Shown here: positions 1 through 8,809 of the stretch, piece after piece
Layout of the letters: each line of letters opens with the position of its first letter
How positions within the stretch are numbered: the stretch's first letter is position 1
Source of the DNA: Oscillospiraceae bacterium
Lineage (GTDB): Bacteria > Bacillota > Clostridia > Oscillospirales > Ruminococcaceae
DNA: 64,000 nt
Direction of reading: 5' to 3'
Assembly (NCBI GenBank): GCA_017483465.1
Contig: JAFUWN010000005.1
Span: forward strand, 103,549 to 167,548
Translations under genes and position numbers: made by a program
The notes under the pieces: model-generated
The model's input: the letters and a program-made list of their open reading frames with translations, nothing else
Database searches by the model: none
Told to the model about the DNA's origin: nothing

Positions 1-1269
1 GGAGATATCTGGGTCAGCGGTGCCAAAAATTCAGCAGTTGCTATTCTTCCTGCTGTCCTGCTGCTCGATGTTCCTTGTATTATCGAAAATGTCCCTGACA
101 TCAGCGATGTCAAAATCTGCCTTAAAGTCCTCAAAGGTCTGGGAGCAGAAATCCGTCAGCTGGACAAGCAGGGAAATACTTACTGGATTTCCTGCCAGAA
201 TGTAAAAAGCCATTATGTCCCCTATGAAGAAGCCAAAAAAATGCGTGCTTCTTATTATTTCCTCGGTGCTCTGCTCGGCAGATGCAAGAAAGCAAGGGCT
301 GCTATGCCCGGCGGCTGTCCTCTCGGTGCAAGACCGATTGATCAGCACCTGAAAGCATTTGAAATCCTTGGGGCAAGACAAATTATTTCTGACCCTAAAT
401 CCGATATTGTGAAACTTGAAGCAGATTATCTCCGGGGTGATGTTATCAGCCTGGATGTTGTTTCTGTCGGTGCCACAATGAATGCCATCTTAGCCGCTGT
501 CAAGGCGGAGGGTACGACTATTATTGAAAATGCCGCCAAAGAACCCCATATTGTAGACTTAGCCAATTTCCTCAATTATATGGGTGCTCATATCAAGGGT
601 GCCGGTACGGATACCATCAAAATTCAGGGCGTTCAGAAACTGACGGGCAATGCCGGTGAGGGTTCTGCTGTCAATTATCGCTATGCTGTTGTTCCTGATC
701 AGATCGAAGCAGGTACTTTTATGATTGCTGCGGCTGTTACTCACGGTGATGTCGTCATTCACGGCGTTATTCCCAAACATCTTGAAGCTATCACCAAAAA
801 ACTCCGTGCTGTCGGCATTACTGTCGAAGAGCTGGAAGATGACGATGCTGTGCATGTTTCTGCCGGTACGGATATCGACTTCAAGCCTGTCAACATCAAG
901 ACAGAGCCTTATCCCGGTTTCCCTACGGATATGCAGCCGCAAATGGCCGTTCTTCTTACACTTGCCGGCGGTCAGAGTACAATCACAGAAAATGTCTGGG
1001 AAGACCGTTTCCGTTATGTCAATGAACTCGCAAAAATGGGTGCTCAGATTGATATTACTCAGAACGGTGCTCTTGTCTATGGCAATGCCGTCCTGAACGG
1101 TGCTCTTGTCAATGCCTGTGATCTTCGTGCAGGTGCTGCCATGATCATTGCCGGGCTTGCTGCTCAGGGACAGACTTCTATCATCGAAATCCAGCATATT
1201 GAACGTGGTTATGCCGATATTGCCGGCAAACTCCGGGGCATTGGTGCGGATATTTTCAAAACCGAATAA
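1..1269 (+). CDS. murA: UDP-N-acetylglucosamine 1-carboxyvinyltransferase, 5' end outside the window
   Basis: MurA transfers enolpyruvate from PEP to UDP-GlcNAc, the first committed step of peptidoglycan synthesis in the cytoplasm. The frame is open from base 1, and its first visible residues include the family's N-terminal motif VSGAKNSAVAILPA, so only about 15-25 residues appear to be missing. The active-site loop MPGGCPLGARP, carrying the catalytic Cys, lies near 300-330. The C-terminus RGIGADIF is typical of the family. Firmicutes often carry two paralogues (murA/murAB, formerly murZ), and which one this is cannot be told here. The downstream gene starts about 70 bases later on the same strand. 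Confidence 0.95.
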   Translation, partial: GDIWVSGAKNSAVAILPAVLLLDVPCIIENVPDISDVKICLKVLKGLGAEIRQLDKQGNTYWISCQNVKSHYVPYEEAKKMRASYYFLGALLGRCKKARAAMPGGCPLGARPIDQHLKAFEILGARQIISDPKSDIVKLEADYLRGDVISLDVVSVGATMNAILAAVKAEGTTIIENAAKEPHIVDLANFLNYMGAHIKGAGTDTIKIQGVQKLTGNAGEGSAVNYRYAVVPDQIEAGTFMIAAAVTHGDVVIHGVIPKHLEAITKKLRAVGITVEELEDDDAVHVSAGTDIDFKPVNIKTEPYPGFPTDMQPQMAVLLTLAGGQSTITENVWEDRFRYVNELAKMGAQIDITQNGALVYGNAVLNGALVNACDLRAGAAMIIAGLAAQGQTSIIEIQHIERGYADIAGKLRGIGADIFKTE

Positions 1270-1338
1270 CCTTTCAGGCAGCACGTTTCTCTGTGCTGCC
1301 CTGCTTTTTACTCCTGTGAGGTGAGTATTTCTTCAATT

Positions 1339-2124
1339 ATGGCTAAATTTTATCCCCTGTTCAGTTCCAGCAGCGGCAATGCTTCTTATATCGGCTCCAA
1401 ATCCGAAGGCATTCTGATCGATGCCGGGGCAAGCTGCAAAAAAATCCTCAATGCCCTTTCCTGCAACGAGATTCAGAACTCTGCCGTTAAAGGCATTTTT
1501 ATCACCCATACCCATTCCGATCATATCAAGGGTCTGAAAGTTCTCTCCAAACATCTCAAAGCTCCGGTCTATGCCTCTCAGACTACCCTTGAAGTACTGG
1601 AGCACGGCGGTCATCTTCTGCCGGATGTTCCTGCCATTCCTATAGATATCCGTGCGGCTGACTGCGGCGGATGCGAAATCACCGCATTCCCTACCATGCA
1701 CGATGCTCCCGGCAGTATGGGCTTTCATATCCATACTGCCGATGACAGACACTGTGCTGTCTGTACTGATCTCGGAATTGTCACTCCGGAAGTCAAATCC
1801 GCTCTCAAAGGCTGTGACATGATTCTTCTGGAAGCCAATTATGACCCTTCTCTTCTCTGGAACGGTATCTATCCCATCGAACTCAAACGCCGCATTACTT
1901 CTCAATACGGCCATCTTTCCAATCAGGACTCTGCTCAGTTTGCTGATTTTTTAATCCGAAACGGTACTACCAGATTATTATTAGGCCATCTCAGCCCTCA
2001 CAATAACACACCTAATCTTGCCGCTCAGACTGTTGTGCAGAATCTCCGGGATTTCAAACAGAATATGGATTATCTTCTTGGCATCGCTCCGGCGGAATCC
2101 TCGGGAGGTGCAGTTGTCTTCTGA
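1339..2124 (+). CDS. Metallo-beta-lactamase fold hydrolase, WalJ/YycJ-like
   Basis: This 261-residue cytoplasmic protein starts MAKFYPLFSSSSGN, the N-terminal signature of the YycJ/WalJ group of MBL-fold hydrolases. The metal-binding motif THTHSDHIKG is near residue 60, and further metal-ligand-type motifs follow (TMHDAPGS, CTDLG, GHLSPHN). WalJ of Bacillus is a 5'-3' exonuclease linked to replication and cell-wall control; that role is carried over by family only. The ATG at 1339 was chosen because the conserved N-terminus begins there. A GTG at 1321 is an alternative start, and the GAGGTGAG Shine-Dalgarno lies rather far (about 13 bases) upstream of the ATG. The stop overlaps the rlmH start (TGATG). 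Confidence 0.85.
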   Translation: MAKFYPLFSSSSGNASYIGSKSEGILIDAGASCKKILNALSCNEIQNSAVKGIFITHTHSDHIKGLKVLSKHLKAPVYASQTTLEVLEHGGHLLPDVPAIPIDIRAADCGGCEITAFPTMHDAPGSMGFHIHTADDRHCAVCTDLGIVTPEVKSALKGCDMILLEANYDPSLLWNGIYPIELKRRITSQYGHLSNQDSAQFADFLIRNGTTRLLLGHLSPHNNTPNLAAQTVVQNLRDFKQNMDYLLGIAPAESSGGAVVF

Positions 2125-2597
2125 TGCTTATCCAGTTAATTACTGTCGGAAAACAAAAAGAACCGCATCTGATACAAGCTCAGGATCTTTATCAAAAACG
2201 CCTGACCCCTTTCTGTAAATTTGATTTTATTCAGCTCCCTGCCGTCCGGCTCTCTGATCATCCCTCTGAAAAAGAAATCCAGAAAGCTCTTGCTCAGGAA
2301 GCTCAGTTGATTCAAAAATCTCTCAAAGGCCTTTTGATTCCTCTCTGTATCGAAGGCAAACAGCTCGACAGTCAGAAATTTGCCGAACTCCTTACCCATA
2401 AAATCCCTTTGCAGAACAGTGCTGTTTCTTTTGTCATCGGCAGTTCGTTCGGCCTTGACCAGAATCTTAAAAATTCTGCTTTTCTTAAATTATCCATGTC
2501 TGAAATGACTTTTCCTCATGCTCTCGCTTCCGTCATGCTCATGGAACAGATTTACCGGGCATTTCAGATTGATAAAAATACAGGCTATCATAAATAA
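2124..2597 (+). CDS. rlmH: 23S rRNA (pseudouridine1915-N3)-methyltransferase
   Basis: RlmH methylates pseudouridine 1915 in helix 69 of 23S rRNA using SAM. The 157-residue length matches the family (155-160). The SPOUT-fold SAM-binding loop SFVIGSSFGLD and the conserved segment MTFPHALASVMLMEQIYRA are visible, and the C-terminus NTGYHK corresponds to the usual conserved Tyr-His tail. The ATG overlaps the stop of the preceding MBL-fold gene. This pairing with a WalJ-like gene is common in Firmicutes and suggests translational coupling. Confidence 0.93.
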   Translation: MLIQLITVGKQKEPHLIQAQDLYQKRLTPFCKFDFIQLPAVRLSDHPSEKEIQKALAQEAQLIQKSLKGLLIPLCIEGKQLDSQKFAELLTHKIPLQNSAVSFVIGSSFGLDQNLKNSAFLKLSMSEMTFPHALASVMLMEQIYRAFQIDKNTGYHK

Positions 2598-2635
2598 ATA
2601 TATATTTCTCTTATTATAAAAAGGATGTGTCTTTT

Positions 2636-3262
2636 ATGAAAAAAGCTATGACCCTCTCTTATGAAGTCGGCAATAACCTCTATATCAATATCACAAATCA
2701 ATGCTCCTGCAACTGCTCGTTCTGCATTCGCAAAAATGATGACGGTGCTTATGGCTCTGATCCGCTCTGGCTCGATCATGAACCCTCTATGTCTGAAATG
2801 CAAAATGATCTCAGTCAGCGTGATCTTTCCCAATATCAGGAACTTGTCTTCTGCGGCTACGGTGAACCGACTATGAGACTCGATTTCGCCTGCGATCTCG
2901 CTCACTGGCTCAAGCAAACCAATCCTGCTCTCTGCCTCCGCTTAAATACCAACGGCCTCGCTGATATTTATTCCCCCTCTGAAAAAGGCTCTTCTGCCGA
3001 TCTGGTTTCCCAATGCTTTGATAAAGTCTCTGTCAGCCTCAACGGGGGCGATTCTGATACTTATCTCCGTGTGACCAATCCTAAAAACCGGCCTGATCAT
3101 GCTTATCATACTATGCTCCGGTTCGCTCAGACCTGCAAACAAAACGGCCTTGATACCTGCTTTACCGTTGTCGATGTCATCTCTCCCGATGAAATCCGGC
3201 TCGCTCAGGAAGTGGCCGATACTCTGCAAATCCCGCTCCATGTCCGGAACTATATTTCCTGA
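2636..3262 (+). CDS. Small radical SAM protein (TatD-associated type)
   Basis: This is a short radical SAM enzyme of 208 residues. The cluster motif NQCSCNCSFCIRK (Cys-X3-Cys-X2-Cys) binds a [4Fe-4S] cluster near residue 22-30. GYGEPTMR corresponds to the GGEP-type SAM contact, and LRLNTNGLADI is the next conserved strand. The small size and the DGAYGSDPLWL segment fit the TatD-family-associated radical SAM group, whose substrate is unknown. The tatD gene in this window lies 23 kb away, so direct linkage is not kept here. The start at ATG 2636 follows AAAAGGATG. An intrinsic terminator follows the gene. Confidence 0.8.
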   Translation: MKKAMTLSYEVGNNLYINITNQCSCNCSFCIRKNDDGAYGSDPLWLDHEPSMSEMQNDLSQRDLSQYQELVFCGYGEPTMRLDFACDLAHWLKQTNPALCLRLNTNGLADIYSPSEKGSSADLVSQCFDKVSVSLNGGDSDTYLRVTNPKNRPDHAYHTMLRFAQTCKQNGLDTCFTVVDVISPDEIRLAQEVADTLQIPLHVRNYIS

Positions 3263-3280
3263 CTTATCAGCATATTCTAT

Positions 3281-3321
3281 AAAAATCAGCATTCTGCTTT
3301 GTGCAGTCTGCTGATTTTTTT
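3281..3321 (+). terminator. Intrinsic terminator after the rlmH/radical SAM genes
   Basis: An 8-bp stem AATCAGCA/TGCTGATT (3284-3291 with 3309-3316) is followed by a run of T. It separates the upstream core genes from the phage-derived cassette, so the cassette is unlikely to be mainly read through from murA-rlmH. Confidence 0.75.
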
Positions 3322-3409
3322 GTTTTTTCATCAAAACTTTTCAAAACTTGTACTCTTCCGTACATTTTTTCCCTTTTTCACGCTGTTAGTGAAAGGAGGT
3401 CGCTCTCTT

Positions 3410-3721
3410 ATGAGTAAAAAATCAGATACGCAGCTCGTCATTGACGGCCTTAAAAAATTAGCTTTCGGAAAAGTCAATGATGCTGTTACCCTTGCATTCG
3501 CTGAAGAGATTCCGCCCCCTGAACTCCTCGCTAAAATGCGGCTGTTCAATATCTCCTCCGTCAAACGGGTCAAAGGCGGCGGCGTGGAAGTCCAGTTCTT
3601 CGACAGACAAAAGGCTCTCGAAAAACTCTACGAATATGCCCTCGCCAATCAGAACGGCAAAATTTCTGAAAGCCTTCTGAAAGCACTTTCCGATTCCGGA
3701 GCTGATGACCTTGCTGTTTGA
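3410..3721 (+). CDS. Phage terminase small subunit-like protein
   Basis: A 103-residue protein placed directly before the large terminase subunit, overlapping it by 17 bases. The segment VEVQFFDRQKALEKLYEYA resembles the C-terminal oligomerisation helix of PBSX-type small terminase subunits, which recognise DNA for packaging. The N-terminal DNA-binding helix-turn-helix seen in full-length relatives is short or missing. The start ATG has a strong Shine-Dalgarno (GAAAGGAGGT) that is partly paired in a TTTCAC/GTGAAA hairpin just upstream. The assignment rests on one motif plus position. Confidence 0.65.
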   Translation: MSKKSDTQLVIDGLKKLAFGKVNDAVTLAFAEEIPPPELLAKMRLFNISSVKRVKGGGVEVQFFDRQKALEKLYEYALANQNGKISESLLKALSDSGADDLAV

Positions 3722-4958
3722 TGCTTTCTCCCAAAAACAAAGACTCGCTCTCCAATGGTGGGCTTTGCCGGATTACTGTCATTTTGATGCCATTATCTGT
3801 GACGGGGCTGTCAGAAGCGGCAAAACATTTTCCATGTCCCTCAGTTTCGTCTGCTGGGCAATGACACATTTTCAGAACACTTCTTTTGCAATCTGCGGCA
3901 AAACTATCACATCTGCTGAACGCAACCTCATCCGTCCGCTCGTCTTTCTCCTTCAGGATGCCGGCTTTCATGTCAAAGAATCCCTCAGCAAACATTATCT
4001 TGATATTACAGCTGTCGGAATTACTAACCGCTTTTATCTCTTCGGCGGCAAAGATGAAAGCTCTGCTTCTATGATTCAGGGCATGACGCTCGGCGGTGTC
4101 CTCTTTGATGAAGTCGTTCTTATGCCCCGTTCTTTTGTGGAACAGGCTGTTGCAAGATGCTCTCTCTCCCGTGCGAAGCTCTGGTTTAACTGCAACCCCG
4201 AAAACCCTTACCATTGGTTCTATCAGGAATGGATTCTGAAAAAAGATTCCAAAAATGCTCTCTATCTCCATTTCACTATGGACGACAACCCCTCTCTTTC
4301 CCCGGAAGTCAAAGAACGCTATCAACGCATGTATGCAGGTGTATTCTATGACAGATTCGTTCTCGGAAAATGGACAGTCTCCGAAGGCGTTGTCTATCCG
4401 ATGTTTGATCAGAAACAACATGTCGTTCATGTTCTTCCCGATTCTTTTTCCCGTTATGTCCTTTCCTGTGACTACGGCACGGTTAACCCCACTTCTGTCG
4501 GACTCTGGGGCGAATCTGACGGCATCTGGTACAGAATCAAAGAATATTACTACGATTCCCGCAAAGAAGGCATTCAGAAAACCGATGAAGAACATTATAC
4601 TGCTCTCGAACTCCTGGCCGGTTCCCTCCCTGTTGAATGCATTATTGTTGACCCTTCGGCGGCCAGTTTTATCGCCTGTATCCGTTCCCATCAGAAATTC
4701 AAAGTCATCAAGGCTCAGAATGATGTGCTTTCCGGTATCCAGCATGTCAGCGATATGCTCTCCAAAAACAAACTTCTCTTTCATGACTCCTGTCATGATA
4801 TTCTCAGAGAATTTACGCAGTACTGCTGGGATTCCGGCTCGGTCAAAGATTCTCCTAAAAAAGAATCCGATCATGCAATGGATGATATGCGTTATTTTGT
4901 CAGTACTATCCTTTTCGGCAGATCAGACAGTTTCTTTGCTGTCTCTCTCAAACGCTGA
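3705..4958 (+). CDS. Phage terminase large subunit, PBSX (XtmB) type
   Basis: This is the ATPase/nuclease motor that packages DNA into phage heads. The 417 residues match the family length. Walker A is GAVRSGKT near residue 30, Walker B is GVLFDEV near 130, and the C-terminal RNase H-like nuclease part has SCDYGTVNPTSVG near 250, IIVDPSAASF near 310 and DHAMDDMRY near 390. All acidic motifs expected of the two catalytic centres appear present, so the protein may be active. Its codon use (CTC, TCT, ATT) resembles the neighbouring murA and rlmH genes rather than a recently arrived phage. Confidence 0.92.
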   Translation: MTLLFDAFSQKQRLALQWWALPDYCHFDAIICDGAVRSGKTFSMSLSFVCWAMTHFQNTSFAICGKTITSAERNLIRPLVFLLQDAGFHVKESLSKHYLDITAVGITNRFYLFGGKDESSASMIQGMTLGGVLFDEVVLMPRSFVEQAVARCSLSRAKLWFNCNPENPYHWFYQEWILKKDSKNALYLHFTMDDNPSLSPEVKERYQRMYAGVFYDRFVLGKWTVSEGVVYPMFDQKQHVVHVLPDSFSRYVLSCDYGTVNPTSVGLWGESDGIWYRIKEYYYDSRKEGIQKTDEEHYTALELLAGSLPVECIIVDPSAASFIACIRSHQKFKVIKAQNDVLSGIQHVSDMLSKNKLLFHDSCHDILREFTQYCWDSGSVKDSPKKESDHAMDDMRYFVSTILFGRSDSFFAVSLKR

Positions 4959-4987
4959 TCTTTATCAGAAAGGAGTGATTTCTCTTT

Positions 4988-6100
4988 ATGCACCCGGAAA
5001 AAAATTCCCTTCTCCCTGCTGTGCAAACCGCAGGTTCCCGTTCTGTCTATGACTTTCCTGTCTATCTCTATTCTTATGACCTGTTCGATAAAGTCCGCAG
5101 AACTGTCCCCATTATCGATGCCGCTGTCTCTAAACTCATCCGGCTGATCGGTTCTTTTCAAATCCGGTGTTCTGATCAGAAACAACAGCAGGCTCTTGAC
5201 AATTTCTTCCGCAATGTTCCGGTAGGCCTCACAGGGCAGTCTGTCTACAGCTTTCTTGATTCCTATCTTGACAGCCTGCTGATTTACGGAAACGCTGTCG
5301 GTGAAATCGTGCTCGATCAGAAAAATTCCTATATCGCCGGTCTCTGGAACGGCAATATTGCCGATATTGCTGTTGTTCCCGGTTCTTCTCCTATGGAACG
5401 CCAGTATTTCCTGCATACGCAGGACGGCGACCGGCTTCTCCCTCATCCTGACCGGATTCTCTTTTCCGCTCTCAAACCGCCAAGCGGCGGCATTTACGGC
5501 ATTTCCCTCCTCCAGGGCATTCCGGCTCTTGCCGATATTCTGCTCAGAATCTATGAATCTGTCGGCCAGAATTTCGACAGGGCAGGCAATATCCGCTATG
5601 CTGTCACGTATAAACCCTCAGATTCTTCCGATTTTGCTTATGCAAAAGAACGTGCCGAAACAATTGCTCAGGAATGGTCCGCCGGTATGCAGGCTGCTAA
5701 ATGCGGTGAAATCCGGGATTTTGTCTCTGTCGGTGATATTGATATCAAAGTCATCGGTGCAGATTCTGAAATGCCTTCTACAGAAATTCCCGTCCGGCAG
5801 CTTCTGGAACAAATCCTTTCCAAACTTTCTGTTCCGCCTTTCCTGCTCGGACTCAGCTGGTCTTCTACCGAACGCATGTCTGTGCAGCAGGCTGATATTC
5901 TCACTTCCGAACTGGAATATTACCGCCGTCTCCTTGAACCTGTTATCCGGAAAATTGCCCTTGCTTTTCTTCAGCTCAACGGTTCGTTCTCTGAAGTTTC
6001 CATTCTCTGGGATCATATCAACCTTCAGGACGAAATTGAACTTGCTCAGGCAAGACTTTATTCTGCTCAGGCTCAGGAAATCGAACAAAATCTTAATTAA
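4988..6100 (+). CDS. Phage portal protein
   Basis: Portal proteins form the ring through which DNA enters the capsid. This 370-residue protein shows an early helix with VRRTVPIIDAAVSKLIRLIG, a central LLIYGNAVGEIVL strand, the HPDRILFSALKPPSGGIYG region and a C-terminal stem/crown segment with SKLSVPPFLLGLSWSS, all typical of HK97/PBSX-like portals. It is somewhat shorter than many portals (400-500 residues). The gene sits between terminase and capsid genes, as expected for a head module, with an AGAAAGGAGTG ribosome-binding site. Confidence 0.85.
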   Translation: MHPEKNSLLPAVQTAGSRSVYDFPVYLYSYDLFDKVRRTVPIIDAAVSKLIRLIGSFQIRCSDQKQQQALDNFFRNVPVGLTGQSVYSFLDSYLDSLLIYGNAVGEIVLDQKNSYIAGLWNGNIADIAVVPGSSPMERQYFLHTQDGDRLLPHPDRILFSALKPPSGGIYGISLLQGIPALADILLRIYESVGQNFDRAGNIRYAVTYKPSDSSDFAYAKERAETIAQEWSAGMQAAKCGEIRDFVSVGDIDIKVIGADSEMPSTEIPVRQLLEQILSKLSVPPFLLGLSWSSTERMSVQQADILTSELEYYRRLLEPVIRKIALAFLQLNGSFSEVSILWDHINLQDEIELAQARLYSAQAQEIEQNLN

Positions 6101-6126
6101 TCCCTTTCACATGGAGGTATCTTTTT

Positions 6127-7104
6127 ATGTATCAGTATGAAACAATCAAACTCGAAAAAGGCATGTATCATCTCACCAACAAGAGCTTTTTGCAGGCTCT
6201 GGAAGATGCTGACCCGTCTTCTTTCTATCATAATTCTCCTCTTGCCAAACTCGATGCTTACGAACGTCAGCTCAAACGCTTTGATATTCATGTTTCCGGC
6301 GGAAACTGCGACAGAGTTGAAAAATTCTTCACTACTACCGAAAGTGCCGTATTATTCCCTGAATTTGTCCGCCGTGCCGTCATGCAGGGAATGGAAGAAT
6401 CTGTGCTTCCGCAGATTACTGCCGCTGTTTCCCGATGCGATTCCAATCGTTATCAGGGCTGTGACCTGACCGATACGGCAAGCTATACCACAACCAATGC
6501 CGGCTCTGCTCTGCCTGTTTCTTCCATTCTGGAAAGTTCTTCCGTCATTACTCTGGAAAAATACGGCAGAAATATTCGGGCTTCTTATGAAGCGATCCGT
6601 CAGCAGAGACTTGACGTATTCGCTCTCATGCTCCGCAGAATCGGCCGCCGCCTTGCCGATTCCGTTACTTCCAAGGCTGTCACTGTCCTCAAAACTTCCG
6701 CCAACAATTCTTCCAAAATTACAGTTGCTGCCAATTCTCTGGACTATTCCAATCTGGCTGCCCTGTACGGGAATTTCACTAACTTCAACATGAAAGCAAT
6801 GCTGGCTGCTCCTGCGATTATGGCTAAAATCCTCGTTATGAACCAGATGATTGAAACTTCTTCCCAGGATGTGACAGAAATCCGCCTGCCGTTCGGCACC
6901 AAACTCATCAACTGTCCTCAGCTGGATAATAACACCATCCTCGGCATTGATACGGATTTTGCTCTGGAACAGATTCAGAGCAGTGACATCATCCTGGAAA
7001 CCGACAAGCTCATTGACAATCAGCTTGATTCTATTACGGTTTCTGTCAATATCTCCTTCCGCACGCTCATGACCGATGCTGTCAAAATGATTGCTCTGAC
7101 CTGA
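6127..7104 (+). CDS. HK97-like major capsid protein
   Basis: A 325-residue protein that fits the major capsid protein by size, position and architecture. An N-terminal helical part is followed by the segment FPEFVRRAVMQGMEESVLPQ, an S/T-rich central region (TTTNAGSALPVSS) and ALMLRRIGRRLAD, then alternating strands to the end. LPFGTKLINCPQLDNNTILG resembles the P-domain strand near the end of HK97-type capsids. The normal phage order is portal, protease, capsid, but here the capsid gene precedes the protease-like gene. No separate scaffold gene is seen. The function is inferred from context plus fold-like features. Confidence 0.75.
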   Translation: MYQYETIKLEKGMYHLTNKSFLQALEDADPSSFYHNSPLAKLDAYERQLKRFDIHVSGGNCDRVEKFFTTTESAVLFPEFVRRAVMQGMEESVLPQITAAVSRCDSNRYQGCDLTDTASYTTTNAGSALPVSSILESSSVITLEKYGRNIRASYEAIRQQRLDVFALMLRRIGRRLADSVTSKAVTVLKTSANNSSKITVAANSLDYSNLAALYGNFTNFNMKAMLAAPAIMAKILVMNQMIETSSQDVTEIRLPFGTKLINCPQLDNNTILGIDTDFALEQIQSSDIILETDKLIDNQLDSITVSVNISFRTLMTDAVKMIALT

Positions 7105-7175
7105 TTTTTGCAGAGAGATTCTTTCTCTCTGCTCTCCTGATTTATTTTATCTTACTATGAAAGGACTGTCAGCTT

Positions 7176-7982
7176 ATGACACCTATTGAAAAAATCAATC
7201 AATTTACACGCCGGGAACTTTCCGAAGAGGAAGTCTATCTTTTTGATATTATCCTCTGTGACAATGATATTGACAGAGATCTGGAGTGTTTCTCTGAAAA
7301 TGCCCTTGCTCAGATGCAGAAACTCTTTATCGGCAAAACCGGTATTTTTGATCATAATCTCCAGTCTGCCGGACAAACTGCAAGAATCTATGATACCGAA
7401 CTTGTCAGATCTCCGGATCAGAAAACCAAAGACGGCAGAACTCTGCTTTCTCTCAAAGCACATGCCTATATGATCCGCACAGATTCCAATCTTGATTTTA
7501 TCAAAGAAATCGATGCCGGTATCAAAAAAGAAGTCAGTGTTTCCTGCTCTGCCGGAAAACGGCTTTGTTCTGTCTGCGGTACTGATAAAGCTCAGTCCTG
7601 CTGCAATCATATCGCCGGTAAAAAATACGGTCAGAAATCCTGCTATACAATCCTGGAAGATATTCAGGATGCCTATGAATGGAGCTTTGTTGCCGTTCCT
7701 GCTCAGCCTGCTGCCGGAGTTACCAAATATTTCAAAAACGCTTCTTCTTCCGCTCCTGATACGGAACTCTCCGAACTCCTCAGCGATCTCGAACAGCAGA
7801 CACGCTCCGAAGTGCTTGCTCTGTGCAGAAATCAGTCTCAGGAACCTGTTTCCAAAGCTCTCTGTATCGCTGCCGAAAAAATGGACCTCCGTGAACTCGT
7901 TCAGTTTAAAAAATCCCTGATCGAACAGGAACACTCTCTCAGTCAGGCCGCTGTACAGCTTGCCGATTTCCGTCAGAAATAA
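7176..7982 (+). CDS. Phage prohead protease/capsid maturation-like protein
   Basis: A 268-residue protein that resembles U35/XkdF-type prohead proteases fused to a scaffold-like tail. The candidate catalytic His is in GIFDHNLQS (near residue 55) and the candidate Ser in KKEVSVSCSAG (near 120). The following EWSFVAVPAQPAAGV matches the conserved C-terminal strand of these proteases. Residues 185-268 are helical and charged, as in scaffolding domains. A Cys-rich insert (CSVCGTDKAQSCCNH) lies between the Ser and the last strand and could bind metal; similar inserts occur in Firmicute phage homologues. The gene lies after the capsid gene, the reverse of the usual order. Confidence 0.7.
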   Translation: MTPIEKINQFTRRELSEEEVYLFDIILCDNDIDRDLECFSENALAQMQKLFIGKTGIFDHNLQSAGQTARIYDTELVRSPDQKTKDGRTLLSLKAHAYMIRTDSNLDFIKEIDAGIKKEVSVSCSAGKRLCSVCGTDKAQSCCNHIAGKKYGQKSCYTILEDIQDAYEWSFVAVPAQPAAGVTKYFKNASSSAPDTELSELLSDLEQQTRSEVLALCRNQSQEPVSKALCIAAEKMDLRELVQFKKSLIEQEHSLSQAAVQLADFRQK

Positions 7983-8021
7983 TCTTTTCTTCCCTATTCC
8001 CTGTAAAGGAGGTTCTGCTTT

Positions 8022-8378
8022 ATGGATATGCAGATGATCTATTCTCTTTTCCGGCTCTTCTCCGGTGAACAGGATGCCGAAACGTATATGCCCCTTCTGC
8101 TTACTTCTGTCGAAGAAGTGAAAACCTGCCTGAAAAATTCCGAAGATATTCAGGAAATCCGGCTTTGCTATCTCGCTGCCGCTGTTGCCAATCTCCGTTA
8201 TACACAGCTGTACGGAGCCAGAGAAAAAGCTCTTGCCACGTATGCCGGCAATCTTTCAAGCGAATCTGACCTCTCCCATCAGATTCGCTTTGCCGAACAG
8301 CTTGTCAATTCTTATAAAGCTCTCTGTTCTGACCTGCTCAAAGAACAGAATTTCTTCTTCTTCGGTGTCAGGGGGTGA
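8022..8378 (+). CDS. Small helical protein, head-tail connector-like
   Basis: This 118-residue, mostly helical protein (IRLCYLAAAVANLRYTQLYG, then HQIRFAEQLVNSYKALCSD) follows the capsid and protease genes where phages encode the head-tail connector or adaptor. No diagnostic motif was recognised, and the role is inferred from position and helical character. It has a strong ribosome-binding site (AAAGGAGG). Its stop lies six bases before the next start, within the next gene's Shine-Dalgarno region, which suggests coupling. Confidence 0.5.
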   Translation: MDMQMIYSLFRLFSGEQDAETYMPLLLTSVEEVKTCLKNSEDIQEIRLCYLAAAVANLRYTQLYGAREKALATYAGNLSSESDLSHQIRFAEQLVNSYKALCSDLLKEQNFFFFGVRG

Positions 8379-8383
8379 AGCTC

Positions 8384-8809
8384 ATGAACGAATTACTCAC
8401 CCTCTTTCTTGCTCTTCTCAAAAATCAGCAGAATTCTTCCCGTTTTGAAGTCTGTTCCTCGTTTGATGCTGTTCCGGTCTCTTCCAAATCCCGGAAATTA
8501 TTTGTTGTCGTTTCTCCCGAATCTATGAAACTCAGTCAGCCGTTTTCCGGTTCTTCCGGGCAGATCGCCCCGTTTACGGCTGATTTCCGCTTCTATGTCC
8601 TCGCCCCGATGACAACGCCTTCTGAACAGCTTCTGCAATTTTTCTATTCTGTTCTTGTGCCTGCTCTGCATGACGAAAACTGTTTCCTCTATGAGATGCA
8701 GGCCGATGCCCCCAAAGCAGATTATAAACTTCAGAAACTTGTTTATTCTGCTGTATTCCGTATCAAAGGCCTTTGGATGCCGGACAGTCAGGAGGCTGAA
8801 ACTCTATGA
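8384..8809 (+). CDS. Small phage neck/tail-completion-like protein
   Basis: A 141-residue protein with an alternating alpha/beta pattern. The segments ADFRFYVLAPMTTPSEQLLQ and QKLVYSAVFRIKGLW recall tail-terminator or minor neck proteins, but this is only a resemblance and the gene is not firmly recognised. ATG 8384 was chosen because the GGGGGTG Shine-Dalgarno sits 8 bases upstream; a GTG at 8375 is also in frame. It overlaps the following gene by 4 bases (ATGA), so the two are probably translated together. Confidence 0.45.
   Translation: MNELLTLFLALLKNQQNSSRFEVCSSFDAVPVSSKSRKLFVVVSPESMKLSQPFSGSSGQIAPFTADFRFYVLAPMTTPSEQLLQFFYSVLVPALHDENCFLYEMQADAPKADYKLQKLVYSAVFRIKGLWMPDSQEAETL

Noticed and set aside
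559-1284. Antisense frame over murA
   Set aside because: Typical shadow of the strongly biased murA coding frame; no start signal and no family match.
3270-3284. SigE-like ATA-16-CATATTCT upstream of the phage cassette
   Set aside because: It lies before the terminator at 3281-3321, so it could not drive the cassette.
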